The position numbers and the translations under genes are program-made. Shown here piece by piece: positions 1-52,733 of a stretch of 64,000 nucleotides of DNA. The first letter of the stretch is position 1. Every line of letters starts with the position of its first letter. The notes under the pieces were generated by a model. The model searched no databases and was not told the origin of the DNA. It saw nothing but the letters and a program-made list of their open reading frames with translations. Source of the stretch: Ecdyonurus torrentis (taxonomy: Eukaryota > Arthropoda > Insecta > Ephemeroptera > Heptageniidae); assembly GCA_949318235.1 (NCBI GenBank), contig OX439133.1, positions 15,985,905 to 16,049,904 of the forward strand, in the 5' to 3' direction.

Positions 1-89
1 AAGCTATAAGTTTAAGGTATAAAAAGTTAGATTTTTTTATGTATGAAAAAAAAGACAGAAAAGTTCAAATCACGTAAAAAAACTCTCGA

Positions 90-129
<40 letters not shown>

Positions 130-1954
130 GTTGACGTAAAACTTTTTTTTTTTTTTTTTTTTAACTAAATGAGACTGAGAATATAGGTTAATTAATCAGT
201 CTATTGAAAGAGTCGTTTCATCTCTCAGCTGAATCAATTCTGGCTTGGTTTATTTCCCCATAGAGATCCATTTTATTACAGTATTATTGCACTAACATCT
301 CTTGAGGGTTGAATCTCTTAAATTCAAAATTTAACCTTTTTATGGGGGCTGGGGGGGATGGGAGGGTGTATTTCGAAGTCACACATTACAAAAATTCTAC
401 TTATTATAAATATTCCAGTATCAATGCATACAGGGTGGGGGGAGAATGAAATTAACATAAGGCCTAACAGGAGTAAAGTTTCCAAAATTTGACCTTCCTT
501 ACTTTTACCTATTTAGAATTGAAGAATTTTCAAAGTATCTCTCTGCCAAAAATACATGTTATTGGTGCCTTTTAATAGTAATGAAATTATCGTAATACGC
601 GCTTCAATGGCTTAAACTCATGGAGGTTATCGGTGTGATGCGTGGAAAAAGTACTCTAATTTCTTACCCTTTAGCATTTCAAAACTATGAAATATCGTTT
701 TCAGTGTGTGTGATTTCGAATCAACTCCGTGGTACCTGTGGAAGCTATATTGTTTTGAAATAGGAAATATTCAATTGACATTTACAGTACTATTACTACT
801 CACGCAATTTAAACATATTCATTAGATATTTAAATATTCCGTTTAACATTTACTATTTTTCAATCTCTGATAACGTCATATGCATGGCACTATAATTTAA
901 TATATGACATGTTCATTTACTCAACCTTTCTAACGTAAGTATGCTAAAGATTATTCCTAAGAGTTTAGATACTATAAACTGGGAAATATATAAATATTAA
1001 AACAATTTATTTTTAATATATAATAAATAAATTTAATATTAATTAATAATTTAAAAAATAAAAAATTAAAATTACATATATAATATTATTATATAATAAT
1101 AAATTTCTTAAATATTTATTTACTAATAATAAAAAAAATTATAATAAAAATTTATTTTTTTAAATAGTTGTTATGCGTTTATTTATTAAAATTACGGTAA
1201 TATTTGTTATGCAATATTTATAATAACATACATATTTATATTTTTTTAATACGACGTACTACTGAAGATATTTTATTCATTTATAGCCTTACTATACTAC
1301 CTACGTCATGTTTGTGTATAGTATTGATGGGCAATTTTATTTTTAATCGATTATCTACATATATAATAATATGAAGACAAAGTAATGAGGATTATCGATG
1401 GGGTGTTCGGGAAAAGCTTAGGCGAATCTCTAATTTCCTAGTCTTTAGATATGCAGGGCCTTTTTTTATTGTTATTATTATTTTTTTTTTTTTGAGAAAA
1501 CTACAGCACAAAAGCAAGAAATATTATACAAATTAAGTAAGAGACACCTAATACAAAATCAGGTTTTTCTAGGCGCACTTTTTTGTTTATAGTATTTAAA
1601 CTTATATAGAATACTTTAGGAATTTTACATTTTATTACATTAAAACACACAAAATTAAAGATAATACTTTCATAAAATGATCAACCTGCAAATATTTTAT
1701 TATAATATTAATTTTTCATTATAAAATATAAATATTAAACATTGTAATTAGATGTTAAAGTAATTAAAATCTTATTTTACAATACGTATACCAGGTATTT
1801 TTTAAATTGCAGAAAGTAAAGTAAGAAATATAACTATTAATTTCTGCAATTTTTTTTTCTAGGTATTAAAATTACAATCATTCATATACGAAGACTTTAA
1901 TGACCGCAAACATCGTGTAATTTTAATATTAATGTGAAAAGTATAAAAAAAATA

Positions 1955-2015
1955 AGAGAAAGAAAGAGAGAGAGAGAGAGAGACAGAGAGAGACAGAGAG
2001 AGAGAGAGAGAGAAG
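1955..2015. repeat. (GA)n microsatellite
   Basis: AGAG run with a few C substitutions, in the mas 5' flank. Confidence 0.9.
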
Positions 2016-2403
2016 AATTGCAATACTACTTTAATATTAAAGCATACAAATAATTTAAAGACGTATATATATTATAAAATTATAAATAAAAAACGTTACT
2101 AATCTACACCAAACAATTGAAAATGTTTCTCATTGCTCATCATAAATAAATTTTGTTTAAGAGTCTATAGTAGATTTTATTTATTATTATTATTATTTTG
2201 CATCAAAAGTATTTTTTATGGTGAACGTGAATCTAGTGGTGAATAAAATTCAGGTGATGGATCTCATTGAAGAAATTTAAAAAAAGAAAGAAAATAAGTT
2301 TATATATATTGAAGAAATTGATTGAACCTACCGATTAGACTATGCCTTGGTTGGATTGTGTACCTTTGATGTATTAATAAAAAAATTTAAAATAAAAAAA
2401 TTA

Positions 2404-2695
2404 ATATGAGGTTATTGCATTCACATAAAAGTAAACGCCATATGTGAGCGTATGAGAAAATGGCCCATTTTGACAGTTAAAATATATTATTTTTTTTGTA
2501 TGAATATTGATGCTGTTAACAGGTTAAATTAGGTTTTCAAAAGTATGTGGCAATAATATTAATAATGAAGGACTTAATTTACTTAAGAAAATAGCCAGAA
2601 ACAAAGATGGTCCAATGCTGAGCAAAGTTTCTTCATTGCTTCAATATGGCGTCGATGCGTATTCAGTATGACGTAATGCGCATGAACTTTATAGT
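2404..2695. mobile_element. AGGGTGT-type MITE, copy
   Basis: Shares ATTGATGCTGTTAACAGGTT, AATGCTGAGCAAAGTT and ATATGGCGTCGATGCG with the other family members. The ends are diverged. Confidence 0.7.
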
Positions 2696-3079
2696 TTTGT
2701 AATATATTTTGTTATTATCATTTTTTTTTTTAACTATTGAATAAAATATTGAAATCGATATATTTAACTATCGTACATAAAACATAAATATAATATCATC
2801 ATGTTAACTATATAGCATGTATATTTTTTTTAAAGGCAACACATATTATTATAAAGACAGGTTCAATGGTTTTATGACGTCATAAGACAACGGTTCATCA
2901 TCATTTCCCCTTACTTTACTTTTTTTTTCTTTCTCTTTCTCTCTCTCTTTCTCTCTGTCTTTCTTTATATTTTTCCCCTCTTTATTTGAAATCCACGTTG
3001 TATCTATCTTTTTTCTTATTTAGTCTTACTTGTATAAAGCTATAGTGTGGTATATATAATATACACTAACATTATAATA

Positions 3080-43863
<40,784 letters not shown>

Positions 43864-44311
43864 GGTTTAATATAACATTTAAATTTTTATATTTATGTGA
43901 ATGCAATATAGCAATATTTTTTAATGATTCATATAATAATAATAACAAAGTGCCTATATGAATTATTAAAAAAATTGTTGTATTTATTATACCCATTTGG
44001 GGTATATTTTCAAAACGAGCTCAATTTCCAATTGTTTTTATTTAAAATAATTATTAAAAATAATTCGGAACCCGATCGTTTATAAATTTTTACTTTTTTT
44101 TTCGTATAATGCATTTTTCTTATATATTTTTAACAAATTCTCAAAAAAATTAAAAAAAAATTTACGGCATTATTATTTACATTTTGCAAATAATTAAAAG
44201 GAATACTTTTAAGTTATCATCTTTCTCTTCAAAATACGAGTAAGTTAATTATTCGTAAAATAAAATAACATGGCAGTAAATATTATTAATTTGTTTTAAA
44301 TACAAACTATT

Positions 44312-44317
44312 AATAAA
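44312..44317 (+). terminator. mas: Candidate polyadenylation signal, mas
   Basis: First clear AATAAA about 450 bp past the mas stop. In such AT-rich DNA this hexamer occurs often by chance. Confidence 0.25.
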
Positions 44318-46283
44318 AAAAGAAAAGAAAAAAATAAAATAAAATAGTACGCATTGTTTCATGTTTGATATTTATAAACAAATAGCAAGCAAAACTGAAA
44401 TAAACAAAAAATAGAAAAATGTGAAAAAAAAAAAATCATCAAAAAATTCTTATCATTATTTCATTATAAAAATCATTATCTCATAATTAATATTATCATT
44501 TAAATTATAAGAACGTATTAATTTACAATAAATATAAGGGGATGTTATTGAATTTGCGCGTAATCGCCTTGTCAGATATTATCCTGTACTTTCACTTTTC
44601 AGTGATTTATCAGGTAAGGACAGAACAGAGGTCATAAGCAAAGTGGATTTAGTGATGTAAACAATCTCATTGCCCAACAATTATTAACATAGTGCTAATA
44701 TACGAATTTGTGTTCTTGATTTTACATGCTTTCTTATGAGAGAATGAAGCAGCACATTAGAATTTATCTCGACTACAATTTGAACTTTTTACTGCAGCTT
44801 ACTTCTTTCTTTTTTTCTCTCTTTAATTACAATTCAATTTGATGGAAAACAAAAATTTCTGTTACAAATTTGATTGATAAATTGAAGAAAACTAAACTCA
44901 GTAAGCTACGCAGTACAGTAACAAAATATTAAGATAAAATTATACGTACTTTATTAAGTTGGAGCTGCTTCATTGCTCATAAGCATATAAGCTCATAAGA
45001 TAGCATGTAAATGAAGATAACAAAGTAACAATTTGTTAGTAATGTACGGATCGTAGATTGTTTATTTTCTCACTAAAACCGTTTTTTGCAAGACTTGAAT
45101 TAAAGTGAAGTATATAAATCATATAATATATACAATAAAATTTATTCAACTTTTTTTTTTTTTTTTTTTTTGTGCCCGAAAATTTATTATAGTACTGCCT
45201 TGGTGATTAAGCGCAAACCTTAAATAAAATGTTATCCCTTTTATTTATATAAAAACCTCAGATCATATTTAAATAGAAGAAATAAGAAAAAATATCGAAA
45301 ATAAAATTTAATTTCTAAATTTTATATTTTTCATCTTCTATTTTATTTTTTTCTGTACCTTTTATTTATAATTTTTAATTTGTTATATTGTTTAATATAT
45401 TAAGATATTATTTGAATGGGATAGAATTATTTGATTTGCATAATTTAGCATTTTTTTTTAATTGAAATTACTTTATGAAAATAATTTCAACTGTGAAATT
45501 TTTTCATAAAAACACATTTTCATTTATTTTTTAATTTTCAAAATAACTGAGAAAAAAATACATTTTTTTACACAATTTTTGTGAAAACAAAAACATGACA
45601 ATTTTATTCCCAAGTGCTAAAATTTTATTATATTTATAAATCCCTTAATGATATTAAAATAGATGACTCGTGTTAGAAAATTAGTCAGTTTTTGCAATCT
45701 ATTGTTGGCCTTTCGTAATAATATTATTAATAAAAAAATTGTAAACTCTAATTTGATCAATAATTGTGTAATGACTATAATGATGATAAATTCTCTAACG
45801 CAAGTCATCAATTTGATGCATAATATATATGTTGTTGTAAAGAAGGTATAGGACCTCCAAAAAATAATAATTATTTATATGACATTGTAATAGTATGTAA
45901 GTATAATTAAAATAAAAAAATACATTATTTTTTATCATACATTTTTGTCTTATTTTATTTCTTATCAGTAATCATATCTCGTTTAATTCCACTTTCATTA
46001 CAATTTGTTTTTCCTTAATAAACTTAAATTTAATGAGCCGTATGAAATATGGACAGTATAATATCACTGACGTGAGAAGAAAACAATCACGAAACATCAA
46101 CGCTAGTAAGTTTTTAAGTTATTTTAGTCAAATGAGAAAATAGAGAGAGAGAAAGAGAGATCAGACAATTTTGAAACCCAAATGCATCAAGATTCAAGAA
46201 ATGAAAAAAAAAAATAATAATAACTTTATAAGTGCAACAAAAATTATTGAAAAATTAAAAATTCTTATAATATTTTCAATCAT

Positions 46284-46420
<137 letters not shown>

Positions 46421-46496
46421 ACGAGTTGCCTTTGCATTTATTTGTTATTTGTTAGTTCAGTTTAGTTAATATATTAATAGCAATAAAAATAACTCT

Positions 46497-46749
46497 CCGC
46501 ACAGTCCGCACCACAGTAAATTATACAGTACGTAGTCCATCTCCTATAGCGGAAATGTCAGATCGAATGCGCGCCATAATTCCGACTGGGTGAAGTTGTC
46601 AGAACTACACGTAACATTACTTCAAATTACAGCTTCTAGTTCTGTCACCTTCACCCAGTCGGAATTATGGCGCGCATTCGATCTGACATTCCCGCTATAG
46701 GAGATGGACTCAGGATGGACTACTGTACCATCTACTGTGAGTCCGCACC
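46497..46749. repeat. Long palindrome just upstream of EMC6
   Basis: Core arms of about 75 bp are almost perfect (TCTCCTATAGCGG, AATGTCAGATCGAATGCGCG, CCATAATTCCGACTGGGTG and inverses) around a short loop. Outer arms are weaker. GC-rich against the background. It may be a MITE and may overlap the EMC6 promoter. Confidence 0.85.
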
Positions 46750-46864
46750 TGCTGCTAAGTTTTAAACAAACTCTTAGTTCGCGGTCACAAATATTTTATT
46801 TTATTTTTCTACCACGCGATAGTCTGGCGATAGTGCTGCCAATTAAAATTAATAAACAACAAAC

Positions 46865-46910
46865 ATGGCTGTCTCCGGCAAAGTGAAGACAAAAATACAA
46901 AAATCTGGAG
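46865..46910 (+). CDS. EMC6: EMC6 exon 1
   Basis: ATG at 46865 opens [15 protein letters not shown] and ends in phase 1 at GTAAGA. The joining frame (G|AG = Glu) leads straight into exon 2. A strong palindrome lies about 115 bp upstream (46497-46749). Confidence 0.85.
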
Positions 46911-48043
46911 GTAAGAGATAACATAATGAATAATAAATACTGTTTTCTACATTATTAATATATAGGCAATATATGCATCATAAAAATCATTAATATTAAA
47001 CATTTTTTGTTATAAAAATTTGCCTTTTAAAATTACCAATGACATCAGCTGTTTTTTTTTATTTTAGTTTTTAATTTCATGTTTTTCCTTCTTTCTCTAA
47101 AATATTTTAATAATTTACTCAGAAATTAAGTTTCAAATTTGTACAATAAAGCTTTCTGACATTTTCTACGTATTATATTGTTTTCACATCTGTTATAAAT
47201 GCCAAAATTGTATTTCAACTTCGGCATTCGAAACGCATATGTACAGAAATAATTTTGAAGTGTTAGAAAAAGAGGCGTTTTCTTCATTTTAACTATAGTT
47301 TATTGTAATTAATATAATATAAAAGGCATGTTATTTTTTAATCTTTTTACATTTATAGTCCTGTGTATGTACTATTTTCGCTATTTTTCAGTTCTAGCAT
47401 GTACAAGCATGGATTATTTTTCCATGCAGAATAATCGTGCACTCTGGCCTTTCATTCATACCCCCATTATTTACTTTTACAACAGATAAAAAATGCTGTG
47501 TTTTAAATAATAATAAATTAAATTCATTACCTGGTTTAGGTTTTCATTTAGTTCACATCATAGCTCACGTTAAGATTTTTAACGATTTTTAACTGAAAGT
47601 GTAGAGGTAATAATAATAAATTCAAATACTTATTTATGTAACTATTTCCATTTTCAATTATTTAGATTAAAACTTTTTCAGTTCATTTACAAAATATATA
47701 CAATCCCATTGAACTATACCGGGAGTTCGTTCTAGAGAAGTTAATAATTTTATTGTTTTATCTAGATATAAATCGTATTACCTACAAGTTCAAACTTAAG
47801 TTTTTAAAATAAATATTTTATGCTTTTAAGTTGTTTCTATTTTTCAATATAGTAGTCTAAATAAAATAATGCTGTTCGTAAACCCTGTTCTCTGCACCAA
47901 AAATGACGATCGCCTATGGTTATTCAAATGGAATGCGCATTTTTTGGTGCAAGAGAACAGGGTTTACGAACAGCATTAATGTCTTAAAATTTTGAGGAAA
48001 AGGGGCGTGGAATAATTTTAAATAAAACTGTTAAATTTGTTTC

Positions 48044-48078
<35 letters not shown>

Positions 48079-49657
48079 GAATGAACAAGTAAACTAAAGT
48101 ATAAAAAAAAGTGAAGTTAACGCTGGTAATCTCAGATAAATTTACATTTAGTTTTTATTGTAAAGTTATTCATTACTTATTGCATCATTTCCTAATGTTT
48201 TGAGTTATTATTCTTATGTTCTTTTCTTTCTTCTTTTGGTAACTCCAACACTGGAATCCTTCTTAATTCAAGGTGAAGGTGAGAGTAATCCAGTATCAGT
48301 ATTATTTATTTGACTGTCAGATATTTAGTATGTAAAAAATAATAAAAAAAAAAAAGTAAAATTATTTTACTGACTAATAAAGGAACAACTGTTTAGAGGT
48401 CAACTTTAAGCAATTTTGGTCACACCCGCTTCCATTTCTACGTTCTATTCTACGCATGCACAGTACGTCAGAACGGAAGCGAATGCGAGCAAGATCACTT
48501 ATAGTCGGCCTCAAAACAGTTGTTCCTTTATAGTAATAGTCGATTTCAATGCATTTGAGTGCAATTCTAAAATTGATAATATTGGTGTGTGTTGATGCAT
48601 ACTACATTCAAAGTTACAACTTTATCCTGATTGAGTAATGTCATAAACTAAAATTTGTCTCATTTCTCTGGTTAACATAATATTTTTTATTTTATTTTCA
48701 TTAAGTACATTACTGTATATTCCTTTTGTTTTTGTATCTGTTTTCTCGTCAATGCATATTTTTATTATTATTATTTATTTACTGTATATTATATCGATGT
48801 TTATCCGTCAAAGTGAACGAACTACACTTAACAAATTTCACTTAAAATGAACGATCTCCGTTTGGCGCTTCTACGTATTTTAACAGCAGAACTATACTGG
48901 TAAACATGGAATTTGTAAAGTGTAGATCTTTTATTTTTCACAAAATTTGTAAAGTGTAGTATAGTATGTTCACTTCGACGGGTAAGCATCGATATATATT
49001 AATGTAAATAGTTAACAGGACCAATGCTTATTGTAACATCTGTTACTATGAACTGCCTGTGTCAATCTTATTCTTATATGTGTTTCAGAGATGATAGCTT
49101 ATAGTGATGGAGCAGTAAGAAACAACGCTGCAGTTGTGGAATATTGCAGAACTTCAATGGCAGCTATTTCTGGAGGCACTGCAGGATTGCTTGGACTCAC
49201 AGGGTTTTATGGATTTGGATTCTATGTCTTTGCAGTTCTTGGACTCTGGGTAAGCATTTAATCTATATAAATAATGTCCTGTTTATAGAGATCCCTAATA
49301 ATAATTACCATCTTTTATTGGGAGAAATCAGGTTACAAACCTCTCAATTTAACCCATACTGTACAGTCAGTTACAATGTTTTATTTAAACAAACAATAAT
49401 ATTAATTATTTACTGTTTAAAAACTGTATTATACTATTTTCAGAGATTTTCATATTGATATTTTTTTTTTATTTTCATAAAATGGTTTAGTACTACTGTA
49501 TAAATTTAGTCACTGCCTTTTTTTTTTTTTTTTATTATTGTTATTTTTTATTTATAATAAATGTACATTTATTTATTTATTATTATTATTTTTTACTAGT
49601 TGATTGATGAAATAAGGTTTGACAGTAAATACAAATACAAAGAGGGAGAGAGGGAGA

Positions 49658-49737
<80 letters not shown>

Positions 49738-51813
49738 AATATGGCAAAGGAAAAAGTAAGCATTAATAATTACTCCTTTTCTTATTATTTTCAGGGACTC
49801 TTGCTGATGAAGGCTGGCTCACACTGGAAACAATATTTTGTCAACAGAACTCACCTTCTAACCAATGGATTTTTAGGAGGACTATTTGTATCCTTTTCAT
49901 ATGCAAAATAATAATAACTTTCTATGTAATTATACTTGCCCCTGGCTCACTAGCGGTTGTGACGTCACATGAATACCACAATTTTAAGTATTATTCACAT
50001 AATGCGTAAATTTGACGAGCGTAGGCGAATAAAATAAGTTAGAACAACATTAACAAATGGAGCCATTCACATTGTTTTTGAAAACTACATGTAAACGGCT
50101 CCATTTGTTTACTTTGTTCCAACTTTGTAACGCACGTTGACGCATGTCAAATGTAAGTGTCATGTGAATAATGCTTAAAATTGATTTTTATTTCTTTGTT
50201 GTAAATTGTTTATCACTCAAGAGACAATGAAAATCCTTCTAAACAATGGAAACTTAATAATTACATTGTTAAATCTATATTGATTTTTATATCAAGATTT
50301 GTGAATTTACTTTTAACAATTTTTATGAATACATATTTTTCCTTGACTTATATTTTTTTCAGACATACATTCTCTTCTGGACGTATCCTTTTCAAACTTA
50401 CATGAATAAAACTGGTAATGTATAAGTGGGTAAATGGAAATGCAGTGTTAGGTTAATCGTTTTTAATAATAATTAATAATAATAAAGAAAAGGATAGAAT
50501 TACCAGCAAGAGCCTTACCACATTAAAAGTTCTATGGAGAGGTCAAAGTCTCACGTGCCACTATTTTTTTGTTGTAAAAAACTGTGCCACATGAGACTTT
50601 GTTCTCTCCATAGAACTTCTACTGTAGTAAGGCCCTTGCTGGTAAGTCTACCCTTTTATTTATTATTATTGATCCTATCCACGATGTTTTTGTCCTTAAA
50701 TTCATTTATAATAATATGAATAAATTAGATGCAAGCCAAGTAACAATTTTAGTACGATTTATTATTTAACAAAAATTATTTTCAAATTTAGGAATTATAG
50801 TTATTACAGTATTCATTACTTTTATTAAAAATTTAAAACAATTTTTATAGGAACATGAGACTAAAAAGCCCTTTAATATAGTTTCAAAGGTACAGTATTT
50901 TGTTTTCTAAAAAAATTGTGTTCATAGCAATGCTAACCCGTCGACGTGAACGAACTACACTTTACAAATTTAACTCAAAATGAACGATCTACGTTTGGCG
51001 CTTCTACTCGTTTTAACATGAAAGCTATATGAGAGAACTTGAAATTTGTAAAGTGTAGATCATTCATTTTTCACAAAATTTGTAAAGTGTACTTCGTTCA
51101 ATTCAACGGGTAAGCATCGATATAAAGAAGCAAACACTTTAATTAGGTGCTAAAATAAAATCAAGATACTCTAGATTTTTTGTTTAACTGACCTTTTCCC
51201 TTTTTTCTCTCTAGTGTACTAATAGGTATACATATTAATTAGTATGTCGACCTTGTTGCAAGCAAAATGTGTAACTCATTTTTGGTCAAGCTAAGCAAAA
51301 TGTGTAAGTCATTTCCAAAATGAAGATGGCGCTCGACTTACACATATTGCTTTGCGTGACAAAAAACGAAACACACATGTTACTCGCAACAACATTGATG
51401 TATAATTATTATTACTTACTAATTTAACAATTGATTTAAGTACTACTGACTGGATATTAATTATTAAATAAATTTTACCATAGGGCAGTATTACCTATAA
51501 TTATTACGTTTCAGATGTAAAACAGTATTTAAAAAAATAAAATAAAAAAAGTGCAATAAATTAAGCCTTGTTGTACTAGCAATACTATATAATATAGTAT
51601 TGTATAATAATACCTATAATATAGTTTAAAAAAAAAAGAAGTTAAAAGCTTTGTGAAATTAGGAAAGGGGGGTTTTACTGAACTATTTTTTTTTTTTTTT
51701 TTTTTTTTTACTGTTTATTTGTTTACATGGTTTTTAATAAATATCTCAAATTTCAGTGTATTTTCTTTAACTAATATTTCAGATTCTTGTATGGAATGGT
51801 CCATGTATATTGA
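46865..51813 (+). CDS. EMC6: EMC6, ER membrane protein complex subunit 6 (5 exons)
   Basis: Spliced CDS: 46865-46910, 49089-49249, 49795-49887, 50363-50382, 51783-51813. The exons sum to 351 nt, 116 aa, close to the usual length of about 110. The N-terminal tail ([16 protein letters not shown]) is cytosolic and not conserved. Then come the family hallmarks: [21 protein letters not shown], a glycine-rich first membrane segment ([20 protein letters not shown]), LLLMKAG, a polar loop, and a last membrane segment ending [12 protein letters not shown]6 is a core membrane subunit of the EMC insertase, which helps place tail-anchored and multipass proteins in the ER membrane. Introns 1 and 2 have GTAAGA and GTAAGC donors. 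Introns 3 and 4 both begin GTATCCTTTTCA, the U12-type consensus. Confidence 0.95.
47868..47977. mobile_element. Small palindromic MITE, AATGCTGTTCGTAAACC family
   Basis: AATGCTGTTCGTAAACCCTG and its inverse at the far end, with TGCACCAAAAA inside both arms. In EMC6 intron 1. Confidence 0.85.
48044..48079. repeat. (GA)n microsatellite
   Basis: Short AG run in EMC6 intron 1. Confidence 0.9.
48378..48531. mobile_element. Palindromic MITE, family AAAGGAACAACTG, copy 2
   Basis: AAAGGAACAACTGTTTAGAG and the inverse CAAAACAGTTGTTCCTTT, bordered by TA, in EMC6 intron 1. The centre has TACGCATGCACAGTACG. Confidence 0.8.
48791..48997. mobile_element. Palindromic MITE, family CGATGCTTACCCG, copy 1
   Basis: Ends ATATCGATG-TTATCCGTC and the inverse GACGGGTAAGCATCGATAT. 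Inner words TTTACAAATT and GTGAACGAACTACAC recur in both arms. In EMC6 intron 1. Confidence 0.8.
49089..49249 (+). CDS. EMC6: EMC6 exon 2
   Basis: Acceptor ATGTGTTTCAG, donor GTAAGC, ends in phase 0. Encodes the conserved [20 protein letters not shown] core and the first membrane helices. Confidence 0.95.
49641..49733. repeat. (GA)n microsatellite before EMC6 exon 3
   Basis: About 93 bp of AG, starting with GGGA variants, ending 61 bp before exon 3. Confidence 0.93.
49795..49887 (+). CDS. EMC6: EMC6 exon 3
   Basis: Acceptor TTATTTTCAG after a long (GA)n tract. Encodes [15 protein letters not shown] and [11 protein letters not shown]. The donor is GTATCCTTTTCA (U12-type). Confidence 0.93.
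49888..50362 (+). other. EMC6: EMC6 intron 3, predicted U12-type intron
   Basis: Begins GTATCCTTTTCA. It has TTCCTTGACT at 50339-50348, a close match to the U12 branch-site consensus TTCCTTRAC, with the branch A 16 nt before the end of the AG. There is no need for a pyrimidine tract in this class. It also holds a palindromic MITE at 49979-50183. Confidence 0.85.
49979..50183. mobile_element. Palindromic MITE in EMC6 intron 3
   Basis: Ends CAATTTTAAGTATTATTCAC and the inverse. AAATGGAGCC/GGCTCCATTT lie near the centre. Confidence 0.75.
50363..50382 (+). CDS. EMC6: EMC6 exon 4 (20-nt microexon)
   Basis: Encodes only TYILFW plus two bases (AC). It joins exon 3 into GGLFTYILFW, a conserved EMC6 string, which supports this tiny exon. 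It is flanked by two introns with U12-type donors and branch sites. Confidence 0.92.
50488..50656. mobile_element. Palindromic MITE in EMC6 intron 4
   Basis: Arms TTACCAGCAAGAGCCTTACC and GTTCTATGGAGAG with AAAGTCTCACGTG, mirrored at the right (GGCCCTTGCTGGTAA). Confidence 0.82.
50927..51123. mobile_element. Palindromic MITE, family CGATGCTTACCCG, copy 2
   Basis: Shares CGTGAACGAACTACACTTTA, AAAATGAACGATCTACG and TTTGGCGCTTCTAC with copy 1. In EMC6 intron 4. Confidence 0.8.
51253..51392. repeat. Foldback repeat in EMC6 intron 4
   Basis: GTTGCAAGCAAAATGTGTAA and AGCAAAATGTGTAAGTC at the left against GACTTACACATATTGCT and ACACATGTTACTCGCAAC at the right. Confidence 0.7.
51783..51813 (+). CDS. 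EMC6: EMC6 exon 5
   Basis: Completes AC|A (Thr) and encodes FLYGMVHVY, the conserved EMC6 C-terminus, then TGA at 51811-51813. Confidence 0.95.
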
Positions 51814-51991
51814 TAAATCATCAAAACATCGTAAAATACATTTCATCTTATAATTCAGTCAAACACGCATAAGAATGAAGTTTATTGGTTTTCACTGTCA
51901 GGGTAAAGTACAGTTGGTAAAAAATATATAAATAAGTCATTTGGGTCTTGGTATAACATTTAAATTTACACCAGACCAAAATTAGTAAAAA

Positions 51992-51997
51992 AATAAA
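51992..51997 (+). terminator. EMC6: Candidate polyadenylation signal, EMC6
   Basis: An AATAAA about 180 bp past the EMC6 stop. Another lies near 52116. Chance matches are likely at this base composition. Confidence 0.25.
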
Positions 51998-52591
51998 AAT
52001 ATTCAACGTGTAATTTACTTCTGTATTTTGATACAAGTAAAGATGAAAAAAATACAGCTTCATTATTTATGTGCTAGTATGATTATAATATGAATAAATT
52101 GACATTTTAAAATTAATAAAATCTTTATTTATGATGACAGTTGAACTATTTTCATATTTAAAATATAGAAGCTTTTTAAACTGTTTCATAATTATTACAT
52201 GATTAAAATTATAAATATCAATTTATTCATAAAAACAAAATATTATACTGTATTACTGTATGTATTGTTATTGTTTTTATTACATAGAATATGTATCGTT
52301 TGTGTTTTCTCATTTTTAAGTATATAAATTTCATGATTTTTTTTGAAAGGTAATTAATCAGGGTTGAATTGGCTATGAGATTAGATCTGCAAAAAAGTGA
52401 CCACTTGACGATTAGGTAAACCTTTCTTTGGTAAAATTTTGAGCTGTTTACAACCCTAAAAGTGAGCATAACCAGGGCATCCTGGTTATAGCAAGTGGTA
52501 TAACTGGCTCAAAAGAGCCTGATTTGCCAAATGGTCTCCAACAAGCCAATCAGATCCTGTAATTGATTATAAGTAGTTCTAATAATAGTTC

Positions 52592-52733
52592 TATATCAGG
52601 TCTTCCGGATAGAAATGTCGTATTACAGTTTTCTTGTGATGCAACCTTGAATCTTACCTGTTCTTTTCATAGAGCTCATGGTCGCATGGCAAAAAAACTA
52701 ATGTGACATCTCTATTCGGAAGAACTGATATAT
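52592..52733. mobile_element. Inverted-repeat element downstream of EMC6
   Basis: TATATCAGGTCTTCCGGATA at the left and the inverse of TATTCGGAAGAACTGATATA at the right. The inner word GAGCTCATGGTCGCATGGC recurs, diverged, at about 37160-37205. Confidence 0.7.

Larger units (their letters stand above)
1..3079. other. 5' flank of mas, no gene seen
   Basis: AT-rich DNA with poly-A at about 95-128, poly-T runs, a (GA)n tract, one copy of the AGGGTGT-type MITE family (2404-2695) and a CT-rich stretch at about 2920-2975 not far above the mas start. Any promoter or 5' UTR exon of mas cannot be placed from sequence alone. Confidence 0.6.
50383..51782 (+). other. EMC6: EMC6 intron 4, predicted U12-type intron
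   Basis: Begins with the same 12 bases as intron 3 (GTATCCTTTTCA). It has TTTCTTTAACT at 51762-51772 just before ATATTTCAG, with the branch A about 12 nt from the splice site. Three palindromic elements lie inside (50488-50656, 50927-51123, 51253-51392). Confidence 0.83.

Noticed and set aside
48272..48288. GTGAAGGTGAGAG as a possible extra EMC6 microexon
   Set aside because: Exons 1 and 2 join in phase without it and no family residues are gained.
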